From: Solanum dulcamara
Lineage: Eukaryota; Streptophyta; Magnoliopsida; Solanales; Solanaceae
Reading direction: 5' to 3'
Assembly: GCF_947179165.1 (NCBI RefSeq)
Contig: NC_077248.1
Coordinates: 47,828,232 to 47,892,231 of the forward strand
Length of the DNA stretch: 64,000 nt
How positions within the stretch are numbered: position 1 is the first letter of the stretch; every line of letters starts with the position of its first letter. The notes under the pieces are model-generated. The model ran no database searches and was not told the origin of the DNA. It saw only the letters and a list, made by a program, of their open reading frames with translations. A program made the translations under genes and the position numbers. Shown piece after piece: positions 1-11,459 of this stretch.

Positions 1-2274
1 GATTTCAAATGATCATATCTTCTAGAATATAAAGAATGAGGTGGCCTATGACCTATCCAATTCAATTTCTATGAATGCTCTTTCCAATGCCACCAAATTT
101 GACTCATTTAGAGTTCGGAGTAAAAAGTTATGCCCATTTTAGTTAAACCTTGTCAAAAAGTTAAATTTGTATGGACAGATTATACAACCAGTAGAAGTTT
201 TGATAGCGGGTGAAGCCATCCATGAAAACTTTCAGCATTTTTTTCCAGAAACTTCTTGCATGTCAACTATGGTTATTTTGGTATTTTCCAAAACTTTTAA
301 ACCCTCTTCTAAGTCATTTTCGGGATGTTTTAAAGGAGTATATCATTCAACTAACTAGTTTTTCTCTCATAATTATCAATCTAAACATCCAAGTCTCAAG
401 AAATTCTCCAAAACAAACCTAGGGTTCCTCTTCTCCATCAAGAACCCTAAAGCTTTCAAATCAAAAAAATTCAAGAACCAAGAGAAGCCTTCCATCCAAG
501 GTTTTCCCAAGTTCTTCCACTCTAAGAACTCCATAAAAGAGTTTTTTTCTCAAGATCACCACCAAGATTCCAAGATCAAAGATTTCATCCAAGAAAGCTA
601 GTGTTCTTCCTTAGGATAGGAAAACAAGTCTCCACCAAAGTTTTCAGTCGGCTATCATAACATTGGGATAAGTTTGTCCTCATGCCCTACATCTTCATAC
701 AGTCAAGTTAAGTTGAGTTTTGATTTTAAATTTTTGATAAAGTAAATTCTTGAGTTATCTATGTAAATTCTATTGAGTTTTATATATATCAAAATATAGT
801 TCAATGATATTCATGAGTTGAGTTCTTGAGATTTATGTTCATGTCTACATTCACATGAACCCTAGTTGATTTATTGCATTAAATATTTTATATATTGGTT
901 GAGCTTAAAGTATGATTTGTTTTCATCTTTAAATGAGAAAGAGTTTGAGCATGAGTTATGTTTGGAAAGTCTCTCTTAATTATTATTTTGAAAATCAGTA
1001 TTTTGAGTATAAATGAGTTGAGTGTTATTACACTTAAACATCTATTTCAGATTGAGTTGAAAAGATAAATTATATTTTTAAATGCATTATTGAGCTGAGA
1101 TTATATCTATCTTAAAGAGAAGAGATGAGTTGAAAAAAGTCAAGTTTTGAGCTAAGTCCAAACGAGACTAAATGAGTTAATTGAATAAATATACTCACTT
1201 AAGATATGAGCAGAGTAAAGATATTTTTGGGAGTAGTATTGAGAACCGATTTGCATACGAGTTTAGATAACTCCAAGCCCATAACCTACGTTGCCACCGT
1301 AGATAGGATTGTACTGTTTATTTGGGTGACTCCTCACAGTCCCAAAAGAGGAATTTTAGATGGATCCATAGTTGAGTTATTATCCTATGCCCTAGCAAGG
1401 TATAGGATGGATCTTGCAATGTGGAAAGGACGTTGTATCATCACGAGGCTCATACTGATGATTGTCAGTTAAAGAAAAACTCCAAGAGTAAAATAATATA
1501 TTTTTATATACTCAGTTGCATTTAATTATATATATTTAAAGCATTGTCTATTTCATATATTGCATTCTTTATTGAATTGAATTTATTAAGTATTCATTCC
1601 ATTGAATTGAGTTGAATATTCTTGAGTAAGTTTCTTTTCAGCTATTGTACATACCGTACATTCCATGTATTAACGTTATTCAGTGCTGCATCATTTTATG
1701 AAGCAAATTTAGGTACTGACGATCGCTGACACTTTAGCAAGATCTCTTTCCATTAGCAGTTTGTGAGACCTCCTTACTTTCGAAGGGCTCCAAATTAGTT
1801 AGTTCAATTTATTTAATTTTTAGTCATGTAGTCGTAGGTTTATCTCAGCACCTATCTCAATTTAGAAGAGGCTTCATAGATAGTCAAAGTTAGTGAGTTG
1901 GTTCATTTTTTTGTATTAAGAAGTTTTAAACATTTGTTAATATTGTTGTTGTTATTGTATTTAGTAGAGGCTTCATAGATAATCAAAGTTAGTGAGTCAG
2001 TTCATTTTTTTTGTATTAAGAAGTTTTAGACACTTGTTATTATTATTATTATTGTTGTTGTTGTTGTTGTTATTTTTATTTATATTAAAAGTTATTTTCC
2101 AGTTTTTGAGTAAAGTATGATTGAGATGTTTTGAGTTATGCATAAATTTTTTAAAGGTTCAATTTTAAAGCTTCTGCATGTACTTTTAGTCTTCAGACCA
2201 ATAGTCAGCCAGGCCAAGGGTTCTCTTAGGACTACCAATGCTTTCCGAGTGCCGGCCACATCCAGGGTGAGACA
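1..2274 (+). mobile_element. Ty3/Gypsy LTR, family A, left-truncated by window edge
   Basis: There is no long ORF, and the stretch is AT-rich with the look of a large Gypsy LTR. It ends at ...GACA (2271-2274), after which the sequence switches abruptly to antisense pol of another element. A diverged copy lies in inverted orientation at about 3545-4740: 1206-1400 matches 4292-4480, 1690-1730 matches about 3970-4010, and about 2195-2215 matches about 3610-3635. The 88-residue ORF at 1206-1472 falls inside this repeat and is not a gene. The left LTR boundary is outside the window. Confidence 0.6.
1861..2040. repeat. Imperfect tandem duplication (~99-bp period) followed by TTA/TTG microsatellite
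   Basis: The string AGAGGCTTCATAGATA occurs at about 1867 and again at about 1966. In both copies it is followed by closely similar sequence ending in a run of T and TGTATTAAGAAGTTTTA. A (TTA)n(TTG)n simple repeat follows at about 2036-2075. The duplication sits within LTR A and looks local in origin. Confidence 0.8.
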
Positions 2275-3200
2275 ATCGGTCTAATGAAACCCTTATTTAA
2301 GAGATATTATAAGTGTTCTTTCAACTCAGCTAGAGTCATTCTATATAGGGGAATAAGAATAGGCTGAGTATCAGGAAGGACATCTATCCCAAAGTGTATC
2401 TCCCTGTTGGTTGGGACTCTAGATAGATCATCAGAAAAGACTTCTGGAAATTTATTCACAACTGGAATTGACTAAAGGGATGGTGTCTCGACACTAGAGT
2501 CTCTAACCCAGACTATGTGATAGATACATCTCTCAGAAACTAACTTTTTGGTCTTAGGCACTGCTAGACTACCTTTCCACTCTACGACTGGCTTATTAGG
2601 AAACTAAAGCTTGACTACTTGAGTTCTATAATCAATCGAGGCATAACAATCATGAAGCCAATCCATGCTAAAACTGACATAAAAATCCACCATGTCTAAC
2701 AAGACTAAGTCAGTTATGGTGTCTTTATGATATATTGAGAGGGTGCAATCTTGATAGACTCTGTTAGTAAGAAAAGACTCACCAACTAGAGTAGATACAC
2801 TGAAAGGTTCTAGAAGGGTCCGGTGAACACTAGTTGATTCATCCCTAAGAAATCTTTGATTCTAGTCCAGTTGGTGACTTTTGGGAATCAGAGTTAGTGA
2901 CGAGTGCTCTGACAGCCTGACTGAGTCTCCATCAATTGAGTGAGCATCATAATAGTTGATTCATCCCTAAGAAATCTTTGATTCTAGTCCAGTTGGTGAC
3001 TTTTGGGAATCAGAGTTAGTGACGAGTGCTCTGACAGCCTGACTGAGTCTCCATCAATTGAGTGAGCATCATAATAGCTCCTCTAAACTCTACCTCAGAG
3101 ATGTGGGAGGGATGAGTAGCAGGTGTCTATGGAACCCTTATAATGCTTGCAACTACCCCTGAGTTCCATTGCTATTTCCTTGATTGACTACTTGAGCTCA
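2275..3200 (-). pseudogene. Ty3/Gypsy gag-protease-RT N-terminal remnant with internal deletion
   Basis: Reading the minus strand downward, a gag-like stretch (TNWTRIKDFLRDEST, about 2835-2880) is fused near 2826 to the middle of a retropepsin domain (LLEPFSVSTLVGES). The sequence between gag and mid-protease, including the zinc knuckle and the catalytic Asp motif, is absent. Downstream come FSMDWLHDCYASID (about 2640-2690), characteristic of the end of Gypsy protease, and [18 protein letters not shown] (about 2385-2440), the linker before reverse transcriptase. Stop codons interrupt the frame. The remnant stops at 2275, where LTR A in the opposite orientation abuts it. The family assignment to Ty3/Gypsy is secure; the protein is not functional. 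Confidence 0.85.
2831..3074. repeat. Perfect 122-bp tandem duplication in Gypsy gag remnant
   Basis: The unit starting TAGTTGATTCATCCCTAAGA occupies 2831-2952 and repeats at 2953-3074 with no difference that I can see by eye. The perfect identity contrasts with the strong decay of the surrounding coding sequence, so the duplication is recent relative to the element. Confidence 0.95.
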
Positions 3201-3544
3201 ATTTCTATTCTGTATCATTGAAGGTTGAGGCATAGTAGTAATGAGAACCTATGTACTAGCAATGTCCGACAGATGGTATGCTTTAGAGGCATGATCTGTA
3301 AACCCATAACATACGAGTTAGAAGAAACTTTTATGGAGTTAAACTCTATCGTACAAATATGAAGTATGAAAGAAGTGAGACCATTCCTAATATCCAGCAG
3401 TCTCCCTATTATGGACGTGGCATGCTTCATACCGATAAGAAGGATAGATTCAATTAAGGGAGCAGTCTAATAAATCGACTGTTGGTGGCATCACGCTATC
3501 TTAGATTAGGGATGATAATTCAATATATCAGAAAGACTAGACAT

Positions 3545-4740
3545 GACTTCATAGACATCTTAGGATACTTAAACTATGTGTTCTGATATAAAGTTGGAAA
3601 CCATTGCTAGTTCCAAGCAAACCTTTGACCTGGCTGACTACTGACTAAAATACTAAACTCAAATGTTGAGGCTAAATAAGATGAGCATTTTTAGATACTT
3701 TAATAAAACTCATGCATTGTCCGAATATGATCTGAATATAGTATGAAATAATGTTTTAAACATAAATTTGAAATAACTAAATTGACTCTCAAACTTTATC
3801 CATGAAGACGCTAATAACTATGAATAGGTGTCAGGACAAGACTCTATGCTATCTCAAAAGTATTACTAAGTACTGAAAGTAATAACTGTAAAAGGGGTCC
3901 TCTGAAAGCAAGAAGGTCTCACCAAAGGCTGTTGAAATATGATCTCAATAGAGTGCCTGTTGGTGATCTTGAGTACCCACGTCTGCATCATAAAATGATG
4001 CAGTGTCAAAAGACATCAGTATATGAAATGTATGGTATGTAAAAGATGAATGAAATCATAATTGAACTAAATACTCATGCTGAAGAAATAGTGAAAATAA
4101 CTTAACTGAAAGTAAAACATGAATGCAATGAAAAAATGTAAAACTTCATAGTTGAGATATGAAGTGATATCAAATATTAAAACAATATACTTTTTACTTT
4201 TTTGGAGAGTTTCTCTAACCAACAACTATCATTATGTACCTTGTGATAATACAATGTTCTACCCACATTAGTAGAGCCATCCCATACCTTTCTAGAGCAT
4301 AGGACAAAAACTTAACTTATAGATCAATCTAAAAAAGTCCTCTTTTAGGACTAAGTGAGGAGTCATCTGAATCATTGATATGATCCTATCTATGCTGGCG
4401 GCGCAGGTTATGGGGTTTGAGTTATTATAATTACCCAAATATTTGCTCAATACTTCTCCCAAAACATGTATTAGGCTCATTAACTTTAAGATGTCCCACT
4501 TTAGGAGAAAACTAAAAATTAGTTAATTAGAGCACTTGCTCATAATACTTTCATTAAACTAAATTAAACTCAACTTTAATGGACTAAAAATTCTTTTCTC
4601 AAACTAATAATGCTTTCTTTAAAAGACATGTTTTTCTCAATACAAGTAATGTAGTTGGAACCCTTTATTTCCCTTTAAACTCGTTTACTCATTAATAGCT
4701 TTATAATACTTTTACTTTAACTGAAAACAATGTATAATAT
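3545..4740 (-). mobile_element. Ty3/Gypsy LTR, family A, inverted copy
   Basis: This is an inverted, diverged copy of the LTR at 1-2274. Conserved blocks include 4292-4480 (translation SNPITCAASIDRI against SKPITYVATVDRI at 1206-1400) and the GCATCATAAAATGATGCAGTG palindrome region near 3985. It lies upstream, on the minus strand, of the gag remnant at 2831-3200, so it is probably the 5' LTR of that antisense element. I could not find a clean primer-binding site. Boundaries are approximate. Confidence 0.55.
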
Positions 4741-5530
4741 ATAGCAATGAAAAATCTTCAACAACTCAAATATGGTTCATGTGAAAATAAGCATGAACAC
4801 AATCATGACCCAAACTAGAGCCTAGATGTGACACAGCAAGTAGAATTTTTGAAGAAACCCCAACCAAGCCTCTTAGCATATCATACCATAAATAAGGTAA
4901 GAAATAAATGGAAACACATAGAAGTACAAGAAAACATAGCATATCTAGGATGAAGTAAGATGATATTAACTCCATACACATATATCCAACATGCCTCTAT
5001 ATGACTACATAGGCGGAAACTAGGACATGTTCCTAGCTCACCCTCAAAGAAAGTAATGACACGACATGGAAGTCTCGCAACATCATCATAGTCTAGAAAT
5101 GCTAATAAGAGAAAACATAGACTCGGTTTGCCCTCGAAGCATGAGGACTCATGACACAAATCTTCAATAGATCTTCAACTAGCTACAAAATGAAGATGAA
5201 GCGTCCATCCCTACATTGTGATATAATATAGAAAAACAAGTATGCATTACTACGTTTGAATTTACTAAGTATGTAGGCAATGCATAATAAAACCATGTTA
5301 TGCAAATGACCATTTGAAATAGCATGACAAAGGAAGTAGTAAAATCATAAGTACTCGTAAGAAGGATCAATGCACAATAAACCATAAGAGTATCATAAAA
5401 AGTAAAGGATATGATTAGTCATTAAAAATATCATAAGGACCGTACATATGTGGATATTAAAAGTCATTTTGAGAGCCATAAATCTTTGTGAGAGATACTG
5501 TTAACCAATATAAACCATGTGAGCAATAAC

Positions 5531-6600
5531 TAGTGACAACAATCCTAAACAGTTTTTGCTATCCCGCCCATATTTAAATGGGTTGGGTGAGTGACTTTTA
5601 ATAATGGGTCAAATATGGGCTCTACCCATATTCAATCTGCTGAAAATAGGTAAATCACGGATAAAATATGGGTAATATAGGTTTCTTCTATTCATATTGG
5701 ATATCTAAACTTACTAGACATAACCATTCTTACAATTAAATCTCCTTCACCGGGTAAAGGCTACCCACTTTTTAACTTAAGATATTATTTGTTTATTTTT
5801 TACTGTTATATAAATTATCTTTAAATGTAATGTGTTTTATAGTAAAAAATAAAAATATATATGTTTGAAAAGTTGTACCTCTGTCAATCTTTCTATTGCA
5901 CAATTTTATCTACTTTTCGTTTTTACTGAATTACAAGTTTTATCAATTACTCTCATGAAATTAATCAGACGTATAAAAAATAAATTTATTTTATCTTTTC
6001 ACATAAAATATATTCCAATAATTAAATAAATGTTACCCTCAACAAACTTAAGGTGGACATGAAGTGTGTGTGTGTGTGTATATATATATACATACTTACT
6101 TTCGAGGCATGACTGATAAAGTAAAAACTAAAGTATAATGCCGGTGCTAAATAAATAGTATATATATCCGGCTATTCTTATTGGTCATTTAAAATGTTCA
6201 TATCATTAAGGATGAAATTGAAGAAAATAAATACTTTCTTCAATTTGTAAAATGATAAATATTCTAACTTTTTTTTGTTTTTGCAAAAGTGATAGATAAA
6301 AAGGATAAAAAAAATTAATTAACACAATTAAATAATCTAGGCAATCTAATTTTTCTTGAAATTCTTACAATTTTTGAATTATTTTTCTTACACTATAGAA
6401 ACTGAGTGAGAGACATAATTAAATCCTCTTCCTAAAGGTACATCCCCTGATAAGTCACTAATTCACTTTAGGAGATCATAAAAATGGGTTAGGATTGTAA
6501 TTTACCCGACCCATATTTTACCCAATTCATTTTTTACCCATATTAATATGGGCGAGTCTTGTCTAACCCATTTTTACCGCCCAACCATTTGCCACCACTA
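5531..6600. mobile_element. Non-autonomous hAT-like DNA transposon, 1070 bp
   Basis: The termini are TAGTGACAACAATC at the left and, reading inward from the right, TAGTGGTGGCAAATGG. They are imperfect terminal inverted repeats, and subterminal AAATGGGT/ACCCATATT motifs recur at both ends. It is flanked by 8-bp target duplications, GCAATAAC (5523-5530) and GCTATAAC (6601-6608), with one mismatch. An uninterrupted homologue of the target exists near 34315-34335, which confirms the insertion point. TAG termini with an 8-bp duplication are the hAT signature. No transposase ORF is present. Confidence 0.8.
6064..6092. repeat. (GT)n(AT)n microsatellite
   Basis: A run of GT dinucleotides followed by TA dinucleotides lies inside the hAT-like element. 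Confidence 0.95.
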
Positions 6601-6739
6601 GCTATAACATGAAGTCTGATGTTTAACTCACAGACCAAAAAGAAAGGGCCCATACTTTCCAAGGTGCAAATCGTGATGCCTAAGTGGATCCACTAAGCTA
6701 CTTAAAGTTCCTATACGAAGTCTTGGAAAGAGTTTTAAG

Positions 6740-8264
6740 ACATATATGGTGGGTTGCTTTAAGAATGTGTATTTTATGTGTTTCCATTACTCTCATACAT
6801 GCAAAAAATCTTTAAATGCGTTGAAAGGATTTTATGAAATGAACCCACCAAGTTTCTTATGATAAAGTAAAGTTGAAATGAGGTTTGAATCCAATGAATG
6901 TTATAAAGTAAATGCTTATGAAAGATAATCTTTATGAAATGATTGATTGATGAAAGAGCTTCTTAGCCAAAGTAAGGTTTCAATGTGAAAGGGCAGTCCT
7001 CATATTAAATCAAATAAAATGTTTAATATTATGATATGACATGTATGGAATCCCTATATGCCGTCAATACTTTTGAACATTTTTCCAAAAGGTAGGTTCG
7101 ATTAGCATGGTACACGGAATACCATTGTTTTGGCATTGACATATCATCATTTTTGAATCTATTCATAAGCTAAGAAAGAATTGTTGTCTTGTTGATATTT
7201 ATTGTTGCATGTCTTGTGATATTTATTGTGATTATAGACCTAATTTTCTTATAAATCAAGGTTCATTAGTAAGATGGTAAATAGGATATGGCAGCCATAA
7301 TTTTATTATAAATCAAAGGTTTTAATGAGTTATTCCACTGTTTGATGCTTAATGTTAAAGTTATATCATGCTTATGCTATACTAATGTTTAAATGTTATT
7401 CCATGGGATTTGACCTAGCACCGAATGTAGCATGTAGATGGGAATTCGAGCGAAGGAGTTCTTAAGTAAAGTCTCATGTTGCATTAACTATGTGCCACCA
7501 TAGGAGCCTTTGTCGGCTAGGACTTTGTAGCCATCAAATATTAAAGTTATAATTAAAGAAGGTTTAAGGTTGATTAAAGTTCTACCCCGGCAAGGTAGTC
7601 TCTCATGTCTTGATGTAGGAGTCATCGGATTCCATGTAATAGCTCGCATGGTCTTAAATGTCGCTTCCCCACAAAATGAATGTTTTAAGGTTTCACATGA
7701 TGAATTCTCATGCATGCATTAATTTATGCATATTGCTTATATATATATATATATATATATATCTTATGTTCTTTATTTCATAGCATACTCACATACTTAG
7801 TACATTCAAAGTACTAACGCATAATTTTGCCTACATGATATCACTATATAGGAATCGGCGTTGCTCAAAAATCTCCTCCCTATGGCTAGATTATTCGTCG
7901 AAGGCTACTACTAGTGGTGAGTTCCCATGTTTTGGGAACAACACTCTTATTCCTTCTAGTTTACTTCTGGATGTTAAGACATTCAAGTTATCTTCAATAT
8001 CTTTTTACTAAATCTTGAGGGTGAGCTAGGGACATGTCTTAGCCCCCGCCAAGTCTTTAATGTAGAAGGTATGGTTGGACATAGTAAAAGATGTTATGTT
8101 GTCTTTGACTCTTATCAAATGTGAATCCCCTTAGTCCCTAGATCACTTATGTTTCTGCTTGATTTTGTTTATCATTACCAATGAATGCTAAGAGGCTTGG
8201 GTGAAGTAGCTCCGGATATCTCATTCGCCATGTTATATCTCGGCCCTAGGCTTGGGTCGTGACA
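6740..8264 (+). mobile_element. LTR family B, plus orientation
   Basis: It ends at GGGTCGTGACA (to 8264), the usual Solanaceae Gypsy LTR terminus, and then breaks into antisense protease of a different element. A paired sequence near 7795-7820 (AGTACATTCAAAGTACT) resembles the poly(A)/R region of such LTRs. The stretch 7700-8264 is the reverse complement of about 4800-5400, so B-type LTR copies diverge from about 6740 as a large inverted repeat. Within it is an (AT)n run at 7740-7762. The ORF at 7488-7715 is a shadow. Confidence 0.65.
7740..7762. repeat. (AT)n microsatellite
   Basis: Uninterrupted AT dinucleotides within LTR B. Confidence 0.95.
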
Positions 8265-8265
8265 T

Positions 8266-8930
8266 CTACAAAAGTATCTTTATGATAGATGGAGATATAC
8301 AGATATGATAGACTCTTTTAGCTAGAATAGACTCACCAAAAAGAGTAGAAACACTAAAGGGTTCTAGGAGTCGCTCAGGAAGAATTCCAAACTTAACGAC
8401 TACATAAGGAGTTACAAAAGACAAAGTATCACCTGGATCCAATAACGCATAATACATCAAGAGAAAATACTTAGAGAATACAAGTGACAACATTTGGAAA
8501 GTTCTCTTGGTCATGACTGACAAGCCATTTTTTGGCATTGAATCGGGTCAGGAAGAACAAGTTGTTCCTGCTTTGGGGAAAAGATTCATCTTCCAATTTT
8601 CCCTTCCTTCCAATTTCAAAAATTAGCCCTAGCATACAAATAGTTTGGACCTCCTCCTTCCCTTGAACCAACACCTCTCTAATTACCTTTGTTTGGTGGT
8701 GCTGTCGAAGAAGATTGGGCTCTATTGCCCCCATAACCCTGCCTGTCTGACAAGCAATCCTTGTGAAATGACCTATATGGTCACAATTGTAACAACCACT
8801 ATTTCCATCTCAACATTCTCCCAAGTGAATTCTACCATACTTACCACAAGGCGGTCTGCATGAAGAACTCTGAACCATACTTTCTTGGGACTGAGAGCCT
8901 TGAGCTTTAAAATTCTGGTAAGTTTGGTAA
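8266..8930 (-). pseudogene. Ty3/Gypsy gag C-terminus and protease remnant
   Basis: The minus strand encodes ALLDPGDTLSFVTPYVVV (about 8385-8450), the retropepsin active-site region in which DPG takes the place of the usual DSG. It is followed by LLEPFSVSTLFGES and AKRVYHICISPSI. Upstream (8730-8880) there is a decayed gag zinc-knuckle region, including CGKYGRIHLGEC and CYNCDHIGHFTRIAC, in which the last cysteine is one residue out of CX2CX4HX4C register. The gag and protease parts lie in different frames (8471-8734 and 8266-8538), so at least one frameshift is present. LTR B, inserted at 8264, cuts off the rest of pol. Confidence 0.85.
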
Positions 8931-8939
8931 AGGTGTAGA

Positions 8940-9914
8940 AAAGACTAAAATTCCCCTCATTAAATTTGATCTTGCTACTATGGGTGCTTTTCTACCAATC
9001 GTAGGTACTCCTACAGACCAAAAAAGGTCACTTGTAGGAACTATGGTCCAAAATAAGGACCTACTGGAATTTTTAAAAGGGTCTATGACCACCCTTCTAT
9101 GGATCATAGGCCTTGGGATGGGTCGTAGGGACCAGCTCATAGAAACCTAAGATTTTACCTGGTTTTCTAAAGTTGGACTTACGAACCCTTCCTACGATTC
9201 ATAAGACTATCTACGGGTCGTCCTACTAACTCATCCTACATACAAGAAATTTGAGGTCTCTGATCTACACCTATGAGCCTCATCTACAATCAGTAGGAAC
9301 TCCTATTGGCTGTAGAATCAACTCATAGGAGGGGTTAAAGAAAACATAGATTTTTCTAATGTGGGAAGGACCTACGGGTGCATCCTACGACTCATAGGAC
9401 TTTCTACGAATCGTAGGACCCCACTCGTAGTCACTAGGAAATGACTTTATTCTGACTTTCTCTTGGTTCTCGGACTTAATCTAGGTTAGAATTATATGGG
9501 GTGTTACACTACGGGACCTTCTATGGTCCATAGACCCTTCTAAGTGCCATAGACCCTACTCATAGAAAAGTTACTTGGGGGTTCTTTAAAGCTGGGTCTA
9601 CGGGACCTTTTATGGTTTATAGACCCTTCTACGGGTCGTACAAGGACTCTTCATGTACACTTGAATTTCAAGTCTCTGAACTTGATTTATGGATCAGGTC
9701 TATGGCCCATAGAAGCTTCTATGGTCCATAACTTGGTCCGTAAATCTCAATTCTTAGGATGGATTCTGAGGTCTGACTTCTTGAGCCCATCCACGACCTG
9801 TGGAAACTTCTACAGTCTATAGATGGCATCCATAAAAATTAGGCTTCAGCAAAATTGAAGTCTTTTGTGGAGCTTTCTAGACCAATCTGACTTAGAATAT
9901 TTTGGAGTGTTACA
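8940..9914. repeat. LTR/UTR-like block of degenerate CCTACG...CGTAGG palindromes
   Basis: More than ten short, imperfect palindromes recur, of the form TCTACG(N3-5)CGTAGG or CTATGG(N2-4)CCATAG. Examples lie near 9360-9430, 9510-9560 and 9600-9640. The block ends in GGAGTGTTACA (about 9904-9914), which resembles an LTR terminus. No coding sequence is recognisable, and the ORF at 8907-9140 is made of these repeats. It is probably LTR or untranslated retrotransposon sequence. Confidence 0.5.
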
Positions 9915-10289
9915 CAAGGGATTTGTGTGTTATTTCGACAGGTTAAAATTATTAGGTGGATGAGGTTATATTGAAAGAAGGAATCGATCATTTTAAGTGA
10001 AATCCATATTTTTATTTGATTTGGGGGATTTGATACAATTGAGGGGCATATTTGTTAAGTTACATAAATGACAGGGGTAAAATTGGCCTAATAGTATAAC
10101 GAAAGACAAAGTTAATTAACATTTGAAAGTAGATGAGTGTTTTTAACCCCTTTCTCTTTAAATTATGATCATTTTTATTATGACTTATTAGTTTGCAACA
10201 TTTGTTTTATGTGATTTTATTATTATTTTTTTGTTGAATATTTTGGTGTCATTACTCGTCTTATATTTTGTGTTATATTCTTAAGAAAC
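9915..10289. other. Non-coding stretch, nothing recognised
   Basis: AT-rich sequence without ORFs, repeats or RNA-like structure that I could identify. Confidence 0.5.
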
Positions 10290-10520
10290 ATCTTAGATAG
10301 TTGTATTATGATAGGGCTAAACAAATATTTGAAACATAAGTTAAGTATATATTTTTATGAAGATTTTATTAAAAAACATCCGAAAAACCAAAAAACCCAA
10401 AAAACTCAAAAACTCTCGACTTTTGTTAGTTTGATTGGTTTATAAGTTTTATAACTTGGAACAAATAATTTGATTTGATATTTGAAAAACTCGAACCAAC
10501 CTGCTCCATGTACATCCCTA
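10290..10520. mobile_element. hAT-like non-autonomous element fragment (AACCGAA-rich family)
   Basis: It contains runs of CCGAAAAACCAAAAAACCC and ends in CATGTACATCCCTA (10507-10520), the inverted form of the TAGGGNTGTTCATGG terminus seen at 33140. The left end is unclear and I found no target duplication. Confidence 0.45.
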
Positions 10521-10533
10521 TTTGTGGGTATAG

Positions 10534-10716
10534 TTTAACCAATAGAGTATATTTCATTTATGATTGAAGAGAACATGGTCTGCATCTCCAATATGGATTC
10601 TCCATCTTTCATCAGGAAGAGTTCATATGTTTGTTTAAGATACCTATCTTCGACTTGTTGACTTGATTAGTTCCTTCGTGGATTGTCTGTAGCACATCCC
10701 ATATTTTTTGTATTGA
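10534..10716 (-). pseudogene. Copia gag (UBN2-type) fragment
   Basis: The minus-strand translation gives IQKIWDVLQTIHEGTNQVNK and then, after a frame change, MKDGESILEMQTMFSSIINE. Both match the conserved core of Copia gag polyproteins (W-x-x-L-x-x-x-(H/Y)-E-G-x-x-x-V ... M-x-x-G-E-S). Only about 60 residues remain and the frame is broken. Confidence 0.75.
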
Positions 10717-10735
10717 AAGTGATTTGAGTGAGAAA

Positions 10736-11060
10736 TGAAAATTTCAAAATGGAGGGAAATGACAAATTTAAAATTGGAGGAAAAATGAAAAAAATTATTT
10801 GGGACTTTGTCCCTCATTGACGAGGAAGAGAAGACTCATGGACTTATACACAGAATCACTACTTCTCAGTCATAAGGTGTTGAGAAGATTGTCTCATCTT
10901 GCACTTTTATCTTCACTCGACTTCGGCTTCAGATTTGAATTTGGTTACATACGTCCTTCTATTGTTATTACTATGAAAATTTTGAAATTCTCTTCTTCTT
11001 TATCCATTTTATTCTATGAGAAAATGATCATATATGAGGTACTAGGAGGGGATTAAGTTT
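10736..11060 (+). mobile_element. Possible Copia LTR start (5' of the gag remnant)
   Basis: It begins TGAAAATTTCAAAATGGAGG and contains GGGACTTTGTCCCTCATTG, a motif common near the start of some plant Copia LTRs. It lies upstream of the plus-strand Copia gag at 11460. I found neither a matching second LTR nor a primer site, so this is tentative. The ORF at 10799-11056 lies in it and has no recognisable domain. The interval 11061-11459 is AT-rich and holds nothing that I recognise. Confidence 0.3.
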
Positions 11061-11459
11061 CTTAAGTAAAAACTATGCATTCAGTAGACTCAGATATAAT
11101 AGTGCTGATCTCCAATTTTTGGTCAAATTTTATAAAGGTTCAGTAGTTTGTTTTTGAATACAACAAGGATACGAAGCTTAAGAAAATTTTATATTCTGTA
11201 TTTGATATTAAATACTATTTGGAGACTAAATTTTTGTATTTATTTACTCCAGCGTTGAAGATTAAAATCTACATAATTTTCTACTCTAATTTAATAATCA
11301 ATTTATAGATATAAAAACCTCATTAGATTATTAAACGCGATTGTGACAATTATAAGTTTGAAGATATAAAAACTTCACTAAATTAATTAAATATGTAATA
11401 TTTGGTTTGAATAATTAAGAGATTCACCATTTATTAATTTTTTTGTATTGAATATATAT

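Larger units (their letters stand above)
4800..6740 (-). mobile_element. LTR family B fragment (minus orientation), split by a hAT-like element
   Basis: The sequence from about 4800 (ATGACCCAAACTAGAGCC) is an inverted homologue of the LTR ending at 8264 and a direct homologue of 33678-34790. The shared block CCTAGCTCACCCTCAA near 5035 appears reverse-complemented near 8020. The copy is interrupted at 5531-6600 by the hAT-like insertion and resumes at 6601. There GCTATAACAT and GTGGATCCACTAAGCTA match GCTATAACAT and GTGGATCAACTAGCTA near 34325-34435. ORFs at 4766-5385 lie inside this repeat and are not genes. Confidence 0.65.

Noticed and set aside
1206..1472. 88-codon ORF with similarity to an ORF at 4292-4480 (minus)
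   Set aside because: The similarity reflects inverted copies of the same LTR, and the two frames differ in ends and content. It is not a gene family.
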